Shown in pieces: positions 37,932 to 47,848 of a stretch of 64,000 nucleotides of DNA. The position numbers and the translations under genes are program-made. This DNA is from Agrobacterium vaccinii. Its GTDB lineage: Bacteria > Pseudomonadota > Alphaproteobacteria > Rhizobiales > Rhizobiaceae. Positions within the stretch are counted from its first letter, which is position 1, and each line of letters begins with the position of its first letter. The notes beneath the pieces were generated by a model. That model was given only the letters and a program-made list of their open reading frames with translations, did no database searches and was not told the DNA's origin. The stretch lies in contig NZ_CP054150.1 in assembly GCF_021310995.1 (NCBI RefSeq), forward strand, positions 62,001-126,000, in the 5' to 3' direction.

Positions 37932-37992
37932 CCGGTACCGTTGCAACAATATGGTGGCCCGCTCGAAAAGCGGGCCGCTCTTCTCCGAGAGA

Positions 37993-38036
37993 CAGAAAAC
38001 CCCATGAATCGGAGAGCGGATTCATGGGGTTTTCTG
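37993..38036 (+). terminator. Perfect 18-bp hairpin between cyoD and surf1, probable terminator
   Basis: CAGAAAACCCCATGAATC (37993-38010) pairs without mismatch with GATTCATGGGGTTTTCTG (38019-38036) around an eight-base loop. The T-run lies inside the stem end (TTTTCTG), so it can act as a strong terminator or as an mRNA boundary between the oxidase subunits and the assembly gene. It begins 62 bases after the cyoD stop. Confidence 0.75.
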
Positions 38037-38054
38037 TTGAGCGGGAAAGCTCCG

Positions 38055-38846
38055 ATGACCATTCAAAATGAAACAGCGTCCCGCAAGGGGATCCGCCCTG
38101 CGGCCATCGTCGTCATCTTCATGACAATTGTCCTGACCGGCTGCCTGCTGGCGCTCGGCACATGGCAGGTGAACCGCTTGGCGTGGAAACGCGATCTGAT
38201 CGCCCATGTGGAAGAGCGTGCCCATGCCGCCCCCGTGGAAGCGCCTGTGGCCAGCGAGTGGCCCACTCTGACCGACCCGTCGCGATACGAATATCGCCGC
38301 GTTCATCTGTCTGGCACCTTCCGCCATCAGGATGAGGTTCAGATCTATACGGTCTCCGATCTCGGCCCCGGCTACTGGGTGCTGACCCCACTGCAACGCG
38401 ACGATGGCTCCTCTGTCATCGTCAACCGCGGCTTCGTCCCCACCGACAAGCGTGAGCCTTCCGCACGCCCGCAAGGCGAGGTCGAAGGCCGCGTCGATGT
38501 CGTGGGCTTGATGCGTGCGCCAGAGACGGGCGGGCTGTTCCTGCGCACCAACGATCCGAAGAACGATCGCTGGTATTCGCGCAATATTGCCCAGATTACC
38601 GAGACCAAGCAGATCGCAAATGCCGCGCCCTTTTACGTCGATGCGGATGCGACACCTAATCCGGGCGGCTTCCCCATCGGTGGCAAGACCATGCTTACCT
38701 TTCCCAACAACCACCTGTCCTACGCCATCACTTGGTACATTCTGGCGGGCATGGTGGTGGCTGCGGGATGGTATGTCACGCGCAACCTCAATGCGCCGAA
38801 GACAGCCAGCAAGGACGACCCCACGGGCGTTCAAGAGAGTGCTTAA
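38055..38846 (+). CDS. SURF1-family oxidase assembly protein
   Basis: SURF1 proteins help insert haem into oxidase subunit I. The 263-residue protein from the ATG at 38055 (GGGAAAG ribosome binding site) has the typical two-helix hairpin: an N-terminal helix ending GCLLALGTWQVNRLAWKRDLI, a periplasmic domain with YRRVHLSGTFRHQDEVQIYT and GYWVLTPLQRDDGSSVIVNRG, and a C-terminal helix (LSYAITWYILAGMVVAAGWY). Its position behind cyoABCD indicates a dedicated function for the quinol oxidase. Confidence 0.92.
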   Translation: MTIQNETASRKGIRPAAIVVIFMTIVLTGCLLALGTWQVNRLAWKRDLIAHVEERAHAAPVEAPVASEWPTLTDPSRYEYRRVHLSGTFRHQDEVQIYTVSDLGPGYWVLTPLQRDDGSSVIVNRGFVPTDKREPSARPQGEVEGRVDVVGLMRAPETGGLFLRTNDPKNDRWYSRNIAQITETKQIANAAPFYVDADATPNPGGFPIGGKTMLTFPNNHLSYAITWYILAGMVVAAGWYVTRNLNAPKTASKDDPTGVQESA

Positions 38847-38932
38847 AGAAAGCGTTTCACCTTTTCTCTCGCGGTGATTATATCACTCGTTTGTTATCGC
38901 GGCCCTTTGCGCCGCGCTTTTTGTGGTGACGT

Positions 38933-40153
38933 ATGGCACGGGCTTTTCTCCTCGTTCTGGATTCCTTCGGTGTCGGTGGCGCGCCGGATGCCGAGCAATA
39001 TGGCGATCTCGGCTCCAATACGCTGGGCCACATCGCCGAGTTCTGCGCCGCTGGTGCTGCGGATCGCGCGGGCCTGCGCTCCGGGCCGCTGAAATTGCCG
39101 AACATGTCGGCGCTCGGCCTTTTGAACATCGCCCAGCTTTCCAGCAGTGAGGCGCCAGCGGGCATGGAGCCGCCCGAACGCATCTATGGCATCCACGGCT
39201 GCGCCAACGAGGTCTCGAAGGGCAAGGACACGCCATCTGGCCATTGGGAAATTGCAGGCACGCCGGTGCGTTTCGATTGGGGTTATTTCCCGACGGAAGG
39301 CGAGGCCTTTTCGCCCGAACTGGTTGCTGCCATTTGCGAAGAGGGTCATGTCCCCGGCATTTTCGGCAACTGCCACGCATCCGGCACGGACATCATCGCC
39401 CGGTTTGGTGCAGAGCATATCAGGACCGGAAAGCCGATTTGCTATACCTCATCGGATTCCGTGTTGCAGATTGCAGCGCACGAGACGCATTTCGGGCTGG
39501 AACGATTGATCGCCCTTTGCCAGACCGTCCGAAAGATAGTCGATCCGCTTAATATTGGCCGCGTCATTGCCCGGCCCTTTGTCGGTGAAACCGCCGCGAC
39601 CTTTGAGCGGACCGGCAACCGCCGCGATTTTTCCGTTCTGCCACCGGAGCCGACTTTGCTCGACCGCCTGGTAGAGAGGGACCGCAAGGTGCTCGCCATC
39701 GGCAAGATCGGCGATATCTACGCCCATCAGGGCGTTACCCGCGTCATCAAGGCCAATGGCAATGACGCGCTGATGGATGCGACATTGCAGGCGATGGAAG
39801 AGGCCGAAGACGGCGATCTCGTCTTTACCAATTTCGTCGATTTCGACATGATCTACGGCCACCGCCGCGATGTGGCGGGTTATGCGGCAGCTCTCGAAGC
39901 CTTCGATGCGCGTCTGCCGGAAATTCACCGCAAGATGCAGCCCGGAGATATGGCCATCCTCACCGCCGACCATGGTTGCGACCCGACATGGCGCGGCACC
40001 GACCACACCCGAGAGCGCGTGCCGATCATGGCCTTCGGTCCCGGCATTCGAGAACGCAATATCGGGATCCGCTCATCCTTTGCCGATATCGGCGAAAGCA
40101 TCGCGTCCCATCTCAGCATACCCACGGGCCGCCACGGCAGGAGTTTCATGTGA
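38933..40153 (+). CDS. deoB: Phosphopentomutase
   Basis: DeoB interconverts (deoxy)ribose 1-phosphate and 5-phosphate in nucleoside breakdown. The 406-residue alkaline-phosphatase-fold protein has the family length and metal motifs: [21 protein letters not shown] at the N-terminus, [15 protein letters not shown] near residue 92, [14 protein letters not shown] near 300 and [20 protein letters not shown] near 343. Its TGA overlaps the GTG start of add (GTGA at 40150-40153), and upp follows, forming a nucleoside-salvage cluster. Confidence 0.96.
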   Translation: MARAFLLVLDSFGVGGAPDAEQYGDLGSNTLGHIAEFCAAGAADRAGLRSGPLKLPNMSALGLLNIAQLSSSEAPAGMEPPERIYGIHGCANEVSKGKDTPSGHWEIAGTPVRFDWGYFPTEGEAFSPELVAAICEEGHVPGIFGNCHASGTDIIARFGAEHIRTGKPICYTSSDSVLQIAAHETHFGLERLIALCQTVRKIVDPLNIGRVIARPFVGETAATFERTGNRRDFSVLPPEPTLLDRLVERDRKVLAIGKIGDIYAHQGVTRVIKANGNDALMDATLQAMEEAEDGDLVFTNFVDFDMIYGHRRDVAGYAAALEAFDARLPEIHRKMQPGDMAILTADHGCDPTWRGTDHTRERVPIMAFGPGIRERNIGIRSSFADIGESIASHLSIPTGRHGRSFM

Positions 40154-41139
40154 CGTCGCATTTGTTGAAAGCAGAGATACATTGCCATCTGGAGGGTGCC
40201 GCCCCGCCTGTGCTGGTGGCACGGCAGGCAAAGAAATACGGCATAGACAGCAGCGGATTCCTGCGCGATGGCGCCTACATCTGGACGGATTTTGCCGAAT
40301 TCATCCGCTGCTACGATGCCGTGGCCCAGGTCTTCAAGACCGAGGAAGATTACGCGCTTCTGGCGGAAACCTATCTGAACGAACTCGCCGGCGAAAACAC
40401 CATCTACAGCGAACTCATCATTTCGCCCGATCACGGCGACCGTATCGGCCTGGGCGCGGATGCCTATCTCTCTGGGATCGCGGCAGGCATTGCGGCGGCG
40501 AAGGAAAAGACCGGCATCGAAGCGCGCATCATCGTGACAGGCGAGCGTCACTTCGGCCCCGAAAGCGTGATTGCCGCTGCCGAATACGCAGCGCGTGTCA
40601 GGCACCCGTTGATCACCGGCTTTAACATGGCAGGTGAAGAACGTATGGGCTGCGTGGCGGATTATGCCCGCGCCTTCGATATTGCCCGCGATGCCGGGCT
40701 TGGGCTCACCATCCATGCGGGCGAAGTCTGCGGCGCGTTCAGCGTGGCGGATGCCCTCGATCTCGTCAAACCGCAGCGGATCGGCCACGGCGTGCGCGCC
40801 ATCGAGGACGATGCACTGGTTGCGCGGCTGGTGGACCTCGGCACGGTGCTGGAGGTTTGCCCCGGCTCCAATATTGCACTCAACGTCTACCCGGATTTTG
40901 AAAGCCACCCCTTGAAGCGCCTTCGCGATGCGGGCGTGCGTGTCTGCATCAGCTCCGACGATCCACCGTTTTTCCACACGTCGCTGGCGCAGGAATATGA
41001 GATCGCCCGCCATGCTTTCGGCTTCAGCGATGCGGAGATCAATGCCATGACCCGTACATCGCTGGAGGCCGCTTTCGTGGATGAGGACACACGCGCGACG
41101 CTGCTTGCCACGCTGTATGCGCAGTCTGAAGCAGCATAA
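40150..41139 (+). CDS. add: Adenosine deaminase
   Basis: Add converts adenosine and deoxyadenosine to inosine and deoxyinosine. The frame starts at a GTG at 40150 that overlaps the deoB stop, giving 329 residues, near the usual length of bacterial adenosine deaminases. Metal and catalytic motifs are [11 protein letters not shown] near the start, [13 protein letters not shown] (His and Glu), [22 protein letters not shown] and [10 protein letters not shown]. The extension upstream of 40150 lies inside deoB in another frame and is not translated as part of this gene. Confidence 0.93.
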   Translation: MTSHLLKAEIHCHLEGAAPPVLVARQAKKYGIDSSGFLRDGAYIWTDFAEFIRCYDAVAQVFKTEEDYALLAETYLNELAGENTIYSELIISPDHGDRIGLGADAYLSGIAAGIAAAKEKTGIEARIIVTGERHFGPESVIAAAEYAARVRHPLITGFNMAGEERMGCVADYARAFDIARDAGLGLTIHAGEVCGAFSVADALDLVKPQRIGHGVRAIEDDALVARLVDLGTVLEVCPGSNIALNVYPDFESHPLKRLRDAGVRVCISSDDPPFFHTSLAQEYEIARHAFGFSDAEINAMTRTSLEAAFVDEDTRATLLATLYAQSEAA

Positions 41140-41240
41140 ATCGAGCGGGACCGGAGGTGCAAAATGTGCTTCCGGTCTTGCGAAAACCGCTCATTCGGTG
41201 AAATACAGAGACATCATAGATAAAAGAAAAGGCCAGCTTC

Positions 41241-41870
41241 ATGGACGGCGTCACCGTTATCGCTCATCCCCTCGTGCAGCACAAACTCACCATCATGCGC
41301 AAGAAGGAAACCTCGACCGCCGGTTTCCGCCGTCTGCTGCGGGAAATCTCGACGCTGCTGTGTTACGAGGTCACGCGCGATCTGGAAATGACGATGGAGA
41401 CCATCGAAACGCCGATGCAGACCATCGACGCGCCGGTTCTGGAAGGCAAGAAGCTAGTCTTCGCCTCCATCCTGCGCGCTGGTAACGGCCTGCTGGAAGG
41501 CATGCTGGAGCTCGTGCCATCTGCCCGCGTCTCGCATATCGGTGTGTACCGTGATCACGATACGCTGGAAGCGGTGGAATATTTCTTCAAGGCACCCGAT
41601 AATCTCGATGCACGCCTGATCATCGTTGTCGATCCGATGCTGGCAACCGGCAACTCCTCCATCGCTGCCGTGGACAAATTGAAGGAACGCGGCGCAAAGA
41701 ACATGCGCTTCCTCTGCCTGCTCGCCGCTCCCGAAGGCATCAAGAATTTCCGTGAAGCGCACCCTGACGTGCCGATCTTCACGGCCTCGATCGACAGCCA
41801 TTTGAACGAACAGGGCTACATCATGCCCGGTCTCGGTGACGCGGGTGACCGCATGTACGGCACGAAATAA
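41241..41870 (+). CDS. upp: Uracil phosphoribosyltransferase
   Basis: Upp makes UMP from uracil and PRPP. The 209-residue product is the standard length. It has [21 protein letters not shown] at the start, [17 protein letters not shown], the PRPP-binding [18 protein letters not shown] and the uracil-binding C-terminus [18 protein letters not shown]. It follows add by 101 bases and ends next to a hairpin shared with mmsA. Confidence 0.97.
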   Translation: MDGVTVIAHPLVQHKLTIMRKKETSTAGFRRLLREISTLLCYEVTRDLEMTMETIETPMQTIDAPVLEGKKLVFASILRAGNGLLEGMLELVPSARVSHIGVYRDHDTLEAVEYFFKAPDNLDARLIIVVDPMLATGNSSIAAVDKLKERGAKNMRFLCLLAAPEGIKNFREAHPDVPIFTASIDSHLNEQGYIMPGLGDAGDRMYGTK

Positions 41871-41879
41871 ACAATAAAA

Positions 41880-41907
41880 AAGCGCCCTCAACGAATTGAG
41901 GGCGCTT
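41880..41907 (-). terminator. Intrinsic terminator of mmsA, between the convergent upp and mmsA
   Basis: AAGCGCCCTCAA (41880-41891) pairs exactly with TTGAGGGCGCTT (41896-41907) around a CGAA tetraloop. On the minus strand the stem is followed by TTTTTATTG, giving the T-run. On the plus strand the following bases are GG, so upp termination is weaker. Confidence 0.88.
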
Positions 41908-41923
41908 GGTATCTCGGTCGGCG

Positions 41924-43420
41924 TTACTTCATCGTCGGCATGACGAATTCAGCACCGCTCTTGATGCCCGAAGGCCAGCGTGCCGTGACCGTCTTGGTCT
42001 TCGTCCAGAACTTGATCGAATCTGTGCCGTGCTGGTTGAGATCGCCGAAGCTCGAAGCCTTCCAGCCGCCGAAGGAGTGGTAGGCCAGCGGAACCGGGAT
42101 CGGAACGTTGATACCGATCATGCCGATATTAATGCGGCTGGCAAAATCGCGGGCCGCATCACCATCGCGGGTGAAGATCGCAACGCCGTTGCCGTATTCA
42201 TGCTTCATCGGCAGATCGAGCGCGTCCTCATAGTTCTTGGCACGAACGACCGAGAGAACGGGTCCAAAGATTTCCTGCTTGTAGATGTCCATGTCGGTGG
42301 TGACGTGGTCGAACAGGCAGCCGCCGACGAAATAGCCGTCTTCATAGCCCTGAAGCTTGAAGTTGCGGCCATCGACAAGAAGCTTCGCACCCTGTTCCAC
42401 ACCGCTATCGATCAAGCCTTGAACGCGGGTCTGAGCTTCCTTGGTGATCAACGGGCCCATATCAGCCTTGTCATCGGTATAAGGGCCGATTTTCAGTGCT
42501 TCGATCTGTGGAATAAGCTTTTCCACCAGACGGTTAGCTGTCTCGTCGCCCACGGGAACAGCAACGGACACCGCCATGCAGCGCTCGCCAGCGGAACCGT
42601 AACCGGCACCCATCAGGGCACTGACGGCCTGATCGAGATCGGCATCCGGCATGATGATCATGTGGTTCTTCGCGCCACCGAAGCACTGAGCGCGCTTGCC
42701 GTTCATCGCTGCCGTGCCATAAACATAGCGGGCGATCGGTGTGGAGCCGACAAACGAGATCGCGCCAATATCCGGGTTGGTCAGAATGCCGTCAACCGCG
42801 CTTTTGTCGCCATTGATGACATTGAGGATGCCAGCGGGAAGACCAGCTTCTATCATCAGTTCTGCAAGACGGATCGGGAGCGATGGATCGCGCTCGGAAG
42901 GCTTTAGGATGAAGGCGTTGCCGCAGGCAATGGCTGGCGCAAACATCCACATCGGGATCATGCCGGGGAAGTTGAACGGCGTAATGCCAGCGCCGATGCC
43001 AACCGGCTGGCGGATGGAATACATATCGATGGCAGGGCCAGCACCTTCGCTGAACTCACCTTTGGAGAGATGCGGAATGCCACAGACGAATTCGCAGACT
43101 TCAAGACCGCGAATGATATCGCCCTTTGAATCTTCCACCGTCTTGCCGTGTTCGCTGGAGAGCAGCGTGGCCAGCTCATCCATGTTCTGGTTCAGCAGCT
43201 CAACAAATTTGAAGAACACGCGCGCACGGCGCTGCGGATTGGTCGCTGCCCATTTCGGCTGGGCGGCCTTGGCGCTCTCGACGGCGGCCAGAATTTCCGC
43301 ATCGCTAGCCAGAGAAAGCGTCGCCTGCACTTCGCCCGTTGCCGGATTGTAGACATTGGATGTGCGGCCGCTGGTGCCAGCAACATGCTTGCCGTCGATG
43401 AAATGGCCGATCTGCTTCAT
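41924..43420 (-). CDS. mmsA: Methylmalonate-semialdehyde dehydrogenase (CoA-acylating)
   Basis: MmsA oxidises methylmalonate or malonate semialdehyde with NAD and CoA to propionyl- or acetyl-CoA, serving valine, inositol and related catabolism. From the ATG at 43420 (AGGAGGAAC ribosome binding site) it is 498 residues, as usual. It has FIDGKHVAGTSGR, PFNFPGMIPMWMFAPAIACGN, the MmsA-specific FGGAKNHMIIMPDAD, and the catalytic cysteine in SAGERCMAVSVA. The C-terminal SFGDLNQHGTDSIKFWTKTKTVTARW is characteristic of CoA-dependent members. It is divergent from a monooxygenase-LysR pair. Confidence 0.94.
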   Translation of the reverse strand: MKQIGHFIDGKHVAGTSGRTSNVYNPATGEVQATLSLASDAEILAAVESAKAAQPKWAATNPQRRARVFFKFVELLNQNMDELATLLSSEHGKTVEDSKGDIIRGLEVCEFVCGIPHLSKGEFSEGAGPAIDMYSIRQPVGIGAGITPFNFPGMIPMWMFAPAIACGNAFILKPSERDPSLPIRLAELMIEAGLPAGILNVINGDKSAVDGILTNPDIGAISFVGSTPIARYVYGTAAMNGKRAQCFGGAKNHMIIMPDADLDQAVSALMGAGYGSAGERCMAVSVAVPVGDETANRLVEKLIPQIEALKIGPYTDDKADMGPLITKEAQTRVQGLIDSGVEQGAKLLVDGRNFKLQGYEDGYFVGGCLFDHVTTDMDIYKQEIFGPVLSVVRAKNYEDALDLPMKHEYGNGVAIFTRDGDAARDFASRINIGMIGINVPIPVPLAYHSFGGWKASSFGDLNQHGTDSIKFWTKTKTVTARWPSGIKSGAEFVMPTMK

Positions 43421-43517
43421 GGGTGTTCCTCCTGATTTTTTGATGGTCCCACCTTTGCGCTTTGAATTGCACAAATCAATAACCTCGCATAATCATCCGT
43501 TGTGCGTAAATTAAAGC

Positions 43518-43527
43518 GTGACGTCAC
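43518..43527. promoter_or_regulatory. Perfect 10-bp palindrome in the mmsA / monooxygenase divergent region
   Basis: GTGACGTCAC is self-complementary and lies in the 156-base region that separates the divergent starts at 43420 and 43577. It could be an operator for the LysR regulator at 43888 or for another regulator of mmsA. LysR sites usually contain T-N11-A, which this core alone does not show. Confidence 0.35.
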
Positions 43528-43576
43528 TTGAGATAAAAGATGTACCTCAATTTTTGCAAACCGGAGAAGCAGTTCA

Positions 43577-43891
43577 ATGGCGGACAATCGAGGTGTCAGG
43601 ATGGCCGAGATCGAAATAGACCCATCTTATCTGGAAGACTATCGACGCCAGTTGGCGGAGGAAATTGAAGCATCCGTCAGGATCGAGGATGGTGTGCTGG
43701 CGTTAAACGCTGTCGCCATTAAAGGCAGCCCCGAGAAAATTCGGGTTCTCGAAATCTACCGGGACGTCGCGGCATATGAGGCACATCTTCAGACGCCTCA
43801 CTTTCTGACATACAAGAACGGCACCGCTGGCATGGTCACGAAGCTCACGCTTTTCGAGGTCGATGCTATCATGATGTGCAGCAAATCATGA
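43577..43891 (+). CDS. Antibiotic-biosynthesis-monooxygenase (ABM) domain protein
   Basis: This 104-residue protein is a single ABM (dimeric alpha/beta barrel) domain resembling YgiN/LsrG-type quinol monooxygenases. The central strand EIYRDVAAYEAHLQTPHFLTYK is typical, and EIEASVRIEDGVLALNAVA fits the first half. ABM proteins act on quinols or other small aromatic or keto substrates without a cofactor; the substrate here is unknown. Its stop overlaps the LysR start by four bases (ATGA), so the two are co-translated and probably share regulation. Confidence 0.75.
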   Translation: MADNRGVRMAEIEIDPSYLEDYRRQLAEEIEASVRIEDGVLALNAVAIKGSPEKIRVLEIYRDVAAYEAHLQTPHFLTYKNGTAGMVTKLTLFEVDAIMMCSKS

Positions 43892-44769
43892 ACTGGGATG
43901 ATGTCCGCATCTTTCTGGCCGTTGCGCGCACGGGGCAGATCCTGGCTGCGTCCCGGCGTCTCGGGCTCAATCACGCGACCCTGTCCCGGCGGCTGACCTC
44001 TCTGGAAGAGGCGTTGAAGACGCGGCTCTTCATTCGCGGTACCACTGGCTGCGAGCTGACCGAGGAGGGCGGGCGCTTTCTTGTCTCCGCCGAGCGGATG
44101 GAGGCAGAAATGCTGGACGTTCAGGCGAGCCTTGGGCGGGGCGATGCGGCAGTCAGCGGTACGGTGCGGATCGGCGCACCGGATGGTTTCGGCGTCTCTT
44201 TTCTGGCGCCGCGGCTGGGGCAACTGACGGCTCGTCACCCGGAACTGAAGATCGAACTCGTGCCGGTACCGCGCTCCTTTTCGCTTTCACAACGCGAGGC
44301 GGATATCGCCATCACCATCGAAAGGCCGGAGCAGGGGCGGCTGGTCTTTTCGAAGCTCACCGATTATTCGCTCGGCCTCTATGCCTCAAGGGCTTATGTC
44401 GAAAAACATGGGCGCCCGGAAGATATCGATGCGCTAAAGCAGCATCGCCGCATCGGTTATGTAGAAGATCTGATCTTCTCCCCATCCTTGAATTTCACCG
44501 GCGAGATCATGCGGGATTGGGATGCAAGCTTTGCCATATCGAGCGCCATCGGCCAGACCGAGGCGGTGCGGTCAGGGGCAGGCGTCGGCATACTGCATGA
44601 CTATATAGCACGGGGAGAGGCAGAACTTGTGCGCCTTTTGCCCGGCATTTCCATCCGCCGTTCCTACTGGACAGCCTTTCACGAAAACGCGCGACAACTC
44701 GCCCGCGTCAAGACGGTCGTAGAATTTCTGCAAGAATGCATTGCCGGGGAAAGGCGGATGTTCCTGTAA
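43888..44769 (+). CDS. LysR-family transcriptional regulator
   Basis: This 293-residue protein from the ATG at 43888 has the LysR winged helix-turn-helix at residues 3-60 (WDDVRIFLAVARTGQILAASRRL, then HATLSRRLTSLEEALKTRLFIR). A periplasmic-binding-like effector domain follows, with SGTVRIGAPDGFGVSFLAPRL and QREADIAITIERP. It is translationally coupled to the ABM monooxygenase, so its targets likely include that gene and perhaps the divergent mmsA. Only 22 bases separate its stop from the convergent hutD. Confidence 0.9.
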   Translation: MNWDDVRIFLAVARTGQILAASRRLGLNHATLSRRLTSLEEALKTRLFIRGTTGCELTEEGGRFLVSAERMEAEMLDVQASLGRGDAAVSGTVRIGAPDGFGVSFLAPRLGQLTARHPELKIELVPVPRSFSLSQREADIAITIERPEQGRLVFSKLTDYSLGLYASRAYVEKHGRPEDIDALKQHRRIGYVEDLIFSPSLNFTGEIMRDWDASFAISSAIGQTEAVRSGAGVGILHDYIARGEAELVRLLPGISIRRSYWTAFHENARQLARVKTVVEFLQECIAGERRMFL

Positions 44770-44791
44770 CTGGTCTTTCGGCAGCGTCCTG

Positions 44792-45355
44792 TCAGACGGC
44801 CCGCAAAGAGATCAGATGGAAAGCCGCATGTCCGGTGATGATCTGAGCTTGCCTATCGATCAATGCGGCATCCAGAGCATCGAGAACGACGACCTGACCC
44901 TCCGTTTTCAAGGAAATTTGACCCGTTGCGAGGATAAAAATCGTGTCGCCGATTGGTGAGGGATCGATGAGGACGTCCGAGGACTTCCGTTCCACCCGAT
45001 GCGAAAACCTGCCGCGACGGGTCATGACATTGAGATCGGTAATGGGTCCATCGACAAGGACAGCATCGACCGGAACATCGGCAGTAAAGCTGAGAGGTTC
45101 GCTGGTTTCGGTCAGCACGATCGGCACGGCCCCATTTATTGACAGCGACATGCCGCTTCCGTCCAAAATGGATAGCGTTCGATCAATACCGGGAAAAATC
45201 GAAAATGGCCCGTCACTGGCAACCATCGCCATGCTGATGCGCCAGTCGAAATCATCGACTGAGGCATCTGGCGGAAAGACGGCGATCTCCACCGTCTCCC
45301 CGCCACCGTTCTTCCAAGGCATGCGCTTGTATTCACTTGCGCGGTAGAGCTTCAT
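44792..45355 (-). CDS. hutD: HutD family protein
   Basis: HutD is a small cupin-fold protein found in hut operons, proposed to limit histidine catabolism by binding formylglutamate; its exact action is unsettled. The 187-residue protein has YKRMPWKNGGGETVEIAVFP at the start, DDFDWRISMAMVASDGPFSIFPGIDRTLSILDG and FILATGQISL, as in Pseudomonas HutD. It is the last gene of the minus-strand hut operon, starting five bases after hutU. Confidence 0.9.
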   Translation of the reverse strand: MKLYRASEYKRMPWKNGGGETVEIAVFPPDASVDDFDWRISMAMVASDGPFSIFPGIDRTLSILDGSGMSLSINGAVPIVLTETSEPLSFTADVPVDAVLVDGPITDLNVMTRRGRFSHRVERKSSDVLIDPSPIGDTIFILATGQISLKTEGQVVVLDALDAALIDRQAQIITGHAAFHLISLRAV

Positions 45356-45360
45356 GGCGT

Positions 45361-47034
45361 TCAGTTACCGAGAATACCTGGCAGACGAAGTCCCTTTTCC
45401 CGGGCGCAGTCCAACGCAATTTCATAGCCTGCATCGGCATGACGCATCACGCCGGTGGCCGGGTCGTTCCACAACACTCGATCCAGACGCCGTGCCGCAT
45501 CTTCCGACCCATCGGCGCAGATGACGACGCCGGAATGCTGCGAAAAGCCCATGCCCACGCCGCCGCCATGGTGCAGGGAAACCCAGGTTGCACCCGATGC
45601 GGTATTCAGCAGCGCGTTCAACAGCGGCCAGTCGGAAACGGCATCTGATCCGTCCTTCATTGCTTCCGTTTCACGGTTGGGTGAGGCAACGGAACCGCTG
45701 TCGAGATGGTCGCGGCCGATGACGACGGGGGCTTTCAGCTCGCCGCTTTTGACCATGTCGTTGAAGGCGAGCGCCAGACGGTGACGATCACCCAGGCCCA
45801 CCCAGCAGATGCGGGCAGGCAGGCCCTGAAAGGATATGCGCTCGCGCGCCATATCAAGCCAGTTGTGCAGATGCGTGTTGCCGGGGGTGAGTTCCTTCAC
45901 CTTGGCATCGGTCTTGTAGATATCTTCGGGATCACCCGAAAGCGCTGCCCAGCGGAACGGGCCGATGCCCCGGCAAAACAGTGGGCGGATATAGGCAGGC
46001 ACGAAACCGGGGAAGGCGAAGGCATTTTCGAGGCCTTCTTCCTTGGCGACCTGGCGGATATTGTTGCCGTAATCGAGTGTCGGAACGCCTGCATTCCAGA
46101 AATCGACCATGGCCTGAACCTGAAGCTTCATGGAAGCGCGCGCCGCAGCTTCTACTGCTTTCGGGTCGCTCTCCTGTTTGGCGCGCCACTCCGCGACGGT
46201 CCAACCGATAGGCAGATAGCCGTGAACAGGATCATGTGCCGAGGTCTGGTCGGTGACGATATCAGGGCGAATGCCGCGCTTGACCAGTTCGGGGAAAATC
46301 TCCGCCGCATTGCCAATGAGGCCAACGGATTTCGCCTCACCTGCCGCCGTCCATTGGTCGATCAGCGCCAAGGCCTCATTCAGCGTATGGGCTTTGGCAT
46401 CGACGTAGCGGGTGCGCAGACGAAAATCCACGCGTGTCTCATCGCATTCCACCGCAAGGCAGCAGGCCCCGGCCATGACGGCAGCCAGCGGCTGTGCGCC
46501 GCCCATGCCGCCCAGCCCGCCGGTCAGGATCCATTTGCCCTTGAGATTGCCGTCATAATGCTGGCGACCGGCTTCCACGAAGGTTTCGTAGGTGCCCTGC
46601 ACGATGCCCTGCGTTCCGATGTAAATCCACGAACCGGCGGTCATCTGGCCATACATGGCCAGTCCCTTTTTATCGAGTTCGTTGAAATGCTCCCACGTTG
46701 CCCAATGCGGCACGAGGTTGGAGTTGGCAATCAGCACGCGCGGCGCATCCGTGTGAGTGCGAAACACGCCCACGGGCTTGCCGGATTGGACCAGCAACGT
46801 CTCGTCCTCGTTGAGGTCCTTCAGCGTTGCGACGATGCGGTCGAAATCCTCCCAGGTGCGGGCGGCCCGGCCAATGCCGCCATAGACGACCAGTTCATGC
46901 GGTCGCTCCGCCACGGCAGGGTCGAGATTGTTCATCAGCATGCGCAACGGCGCTTCGGTCATCCAGCTTTTGGCGTTGAGCTCGGAGCCTCGGGGACTGC
47001 GAACTTCCCGTTCGTTGTGGCGCGGATTGGTCAT
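45361..47034 (-). CDS. hutU: Urocanate hydratase
   Basis: HutU converts urocanate to imidazolonepropionate with tightly bound NAD. The 557-residue sequence has the family length and motifs: [24 protein letters not shown], the NAD-binding [13 protein letters not shown], and [20 protein letters not shown] with the active-site cysteine near residue 410. The ATG overlaps the HutG stop by four bases. It works between HutH and HutI in the pathway. Confidence 0.97.
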   Translation of the reverse strand: MTNPRHNEREVRSPRGSELNAKSWMTEAPLRMLMNNLDPAVAERPHELVVYGGIGRAARTWEDFDRIVATLKDLNEDETLLVQSGKPVGVFRTHTDAPRVLIANSNLVPHWATWEHFNELDKKGLAMYGQMTAGSWIYIGTQGIVQGTYETFVEAGRQHYDGNLKGKWILTGGLGGMGGAQPLAAVMAGACCLAVECDETRVDFRLRTRYVDAKAHTLNEALALIDQWTAAGEAKSVGLIGNAAEIFPELVKRGIRPDIVTDQTSAHDPVHGYLPIGWTVAEWRAKQESDPKAVEAAARASMKLQVQAMVDFWNAGVPTLDYGNNIRQVAKEEGLENAFAFPGFVPAYIRPLFCRGIGPFRWAALSGDPEDIYKTDAKVKELTPGNTHLHNWLDMARERISFQGLPARICWVGLGDRHRLALAFNDMVKSGELKAPVVIGRDHLDSGSVASPNRETEAMKDGSDAVSDWPLLNALLNTASGATWVSLHHGGGVGMGFSQHSGVVICADGSEDAARRLDRVLWNDPATGVMRHADAGYEIALDCAREKGLRLPGILGN

Positions 47035-47846
47035 GATGGTCTCCCCATATCGTTGGCGTGCAGCGCAAAGTCTTCCATGCGGGTCAGAATGTCTTTGAGG
47101 TGAATGCGAAGCTTTCCAGCCTTTTCAGCATCATAGGCAAAGGGCGGTGCTTCCGTTGCCAGATGCGTGGATTGCGCCAGTTCCATCTGAATGGCGTGAA
47201 CCCCGCTTTCCGGCTTCCCATACTGCCGCGTCGTCCAGCCACCCTTGAAGCGACCATTGAGCACAGACGTGTAGCCTTGTGCATGCGCTGTCACATCGAC
47301 GGCGATGGCTTCGATAACGGGGTCGCAGGTGCGGCCCATATCCGTGCCGATATTGAAATCCGGCAAGGCACCGTCGAACAGGAAGGGAATATGCGAGCGG
47401 ATGGAGTGGCAATCATAGAGAATGGCGATGCCATGGATGGCTTTTACTCGCGCAATTTCCGCGGCAAGGGCTGCGTGATAGGGCGCGTGGAATGTCGCCA
47501 GACGTTGGGCGATATCCGCTTGCGTCGGCTCTTGCCCCTCTTTCCAGATCGGCTTGCCATCGAAATCGGTTGTCGGAACCAGACCGGTCGTGTTCTGGCC
47601 CGGGTAGAGGCTGGAGCCCTGCGGATCACGATTGGCGTCGATGACATAGCGGTGGAAGGTCGCGGGCACGGTGGTCGCATCATCCAGCAACCCGGCATAG
47701 AGATCGTGAATGTGCCAGTCGGTATCGGCAAGAATTTTTCCGTTGTCGTTCAGACGGTCCCAGATATCCGGGGGCACATCGGTTCCCGTGTGCGGCAGGC
47801 CGAGAATGACCGGCGAGGAGCCATGGTGCGTTTCGAAAACAGGCAT
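47031..47846 (-). CDS. hutG: N-formylglutamate deformylase
   Basis: HutG releases formate from N-formylglutamate, the last step of the five-step histidine route. The 271-residue protein from the ATG at 47846 (GAGG ribosome binding site) has [42 protein letters not shown] and [27 protein letters not shown], the metal-binding regions of the zinc deformylase family. A GTG at 47852 overlapping the hutH stop is an alternative start. Together with HutF in the window this shows the formylglutamate rather than formamide branch. Confidence 0.94.
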   Translation of the reverse strand: MPVFETHHGSSPVILGLPHTGTDVPPDIWDRLNDNGKILADTDWHIHDLYAGLLDDATTVPATFHRYVIDANRDPQGSSLYPGQNTTGLVPTTDFDGKPIWKEGQEPTQADIAQRLATFHAPYHAALAAEIARVKAIHGIAILYDCHSIRSHIPFLFDGALPDFNIGTDMGRTCDPVIEAIAVDVTAHAQGYTSVLNGRFKGGWTTRQYGKPESGVHAIQMELAQSTHLATEAPPFAYDAEKAGKLRIHLKDILTRMEDFALHANDMGRPS

Positions 47847-47848
47847 CC

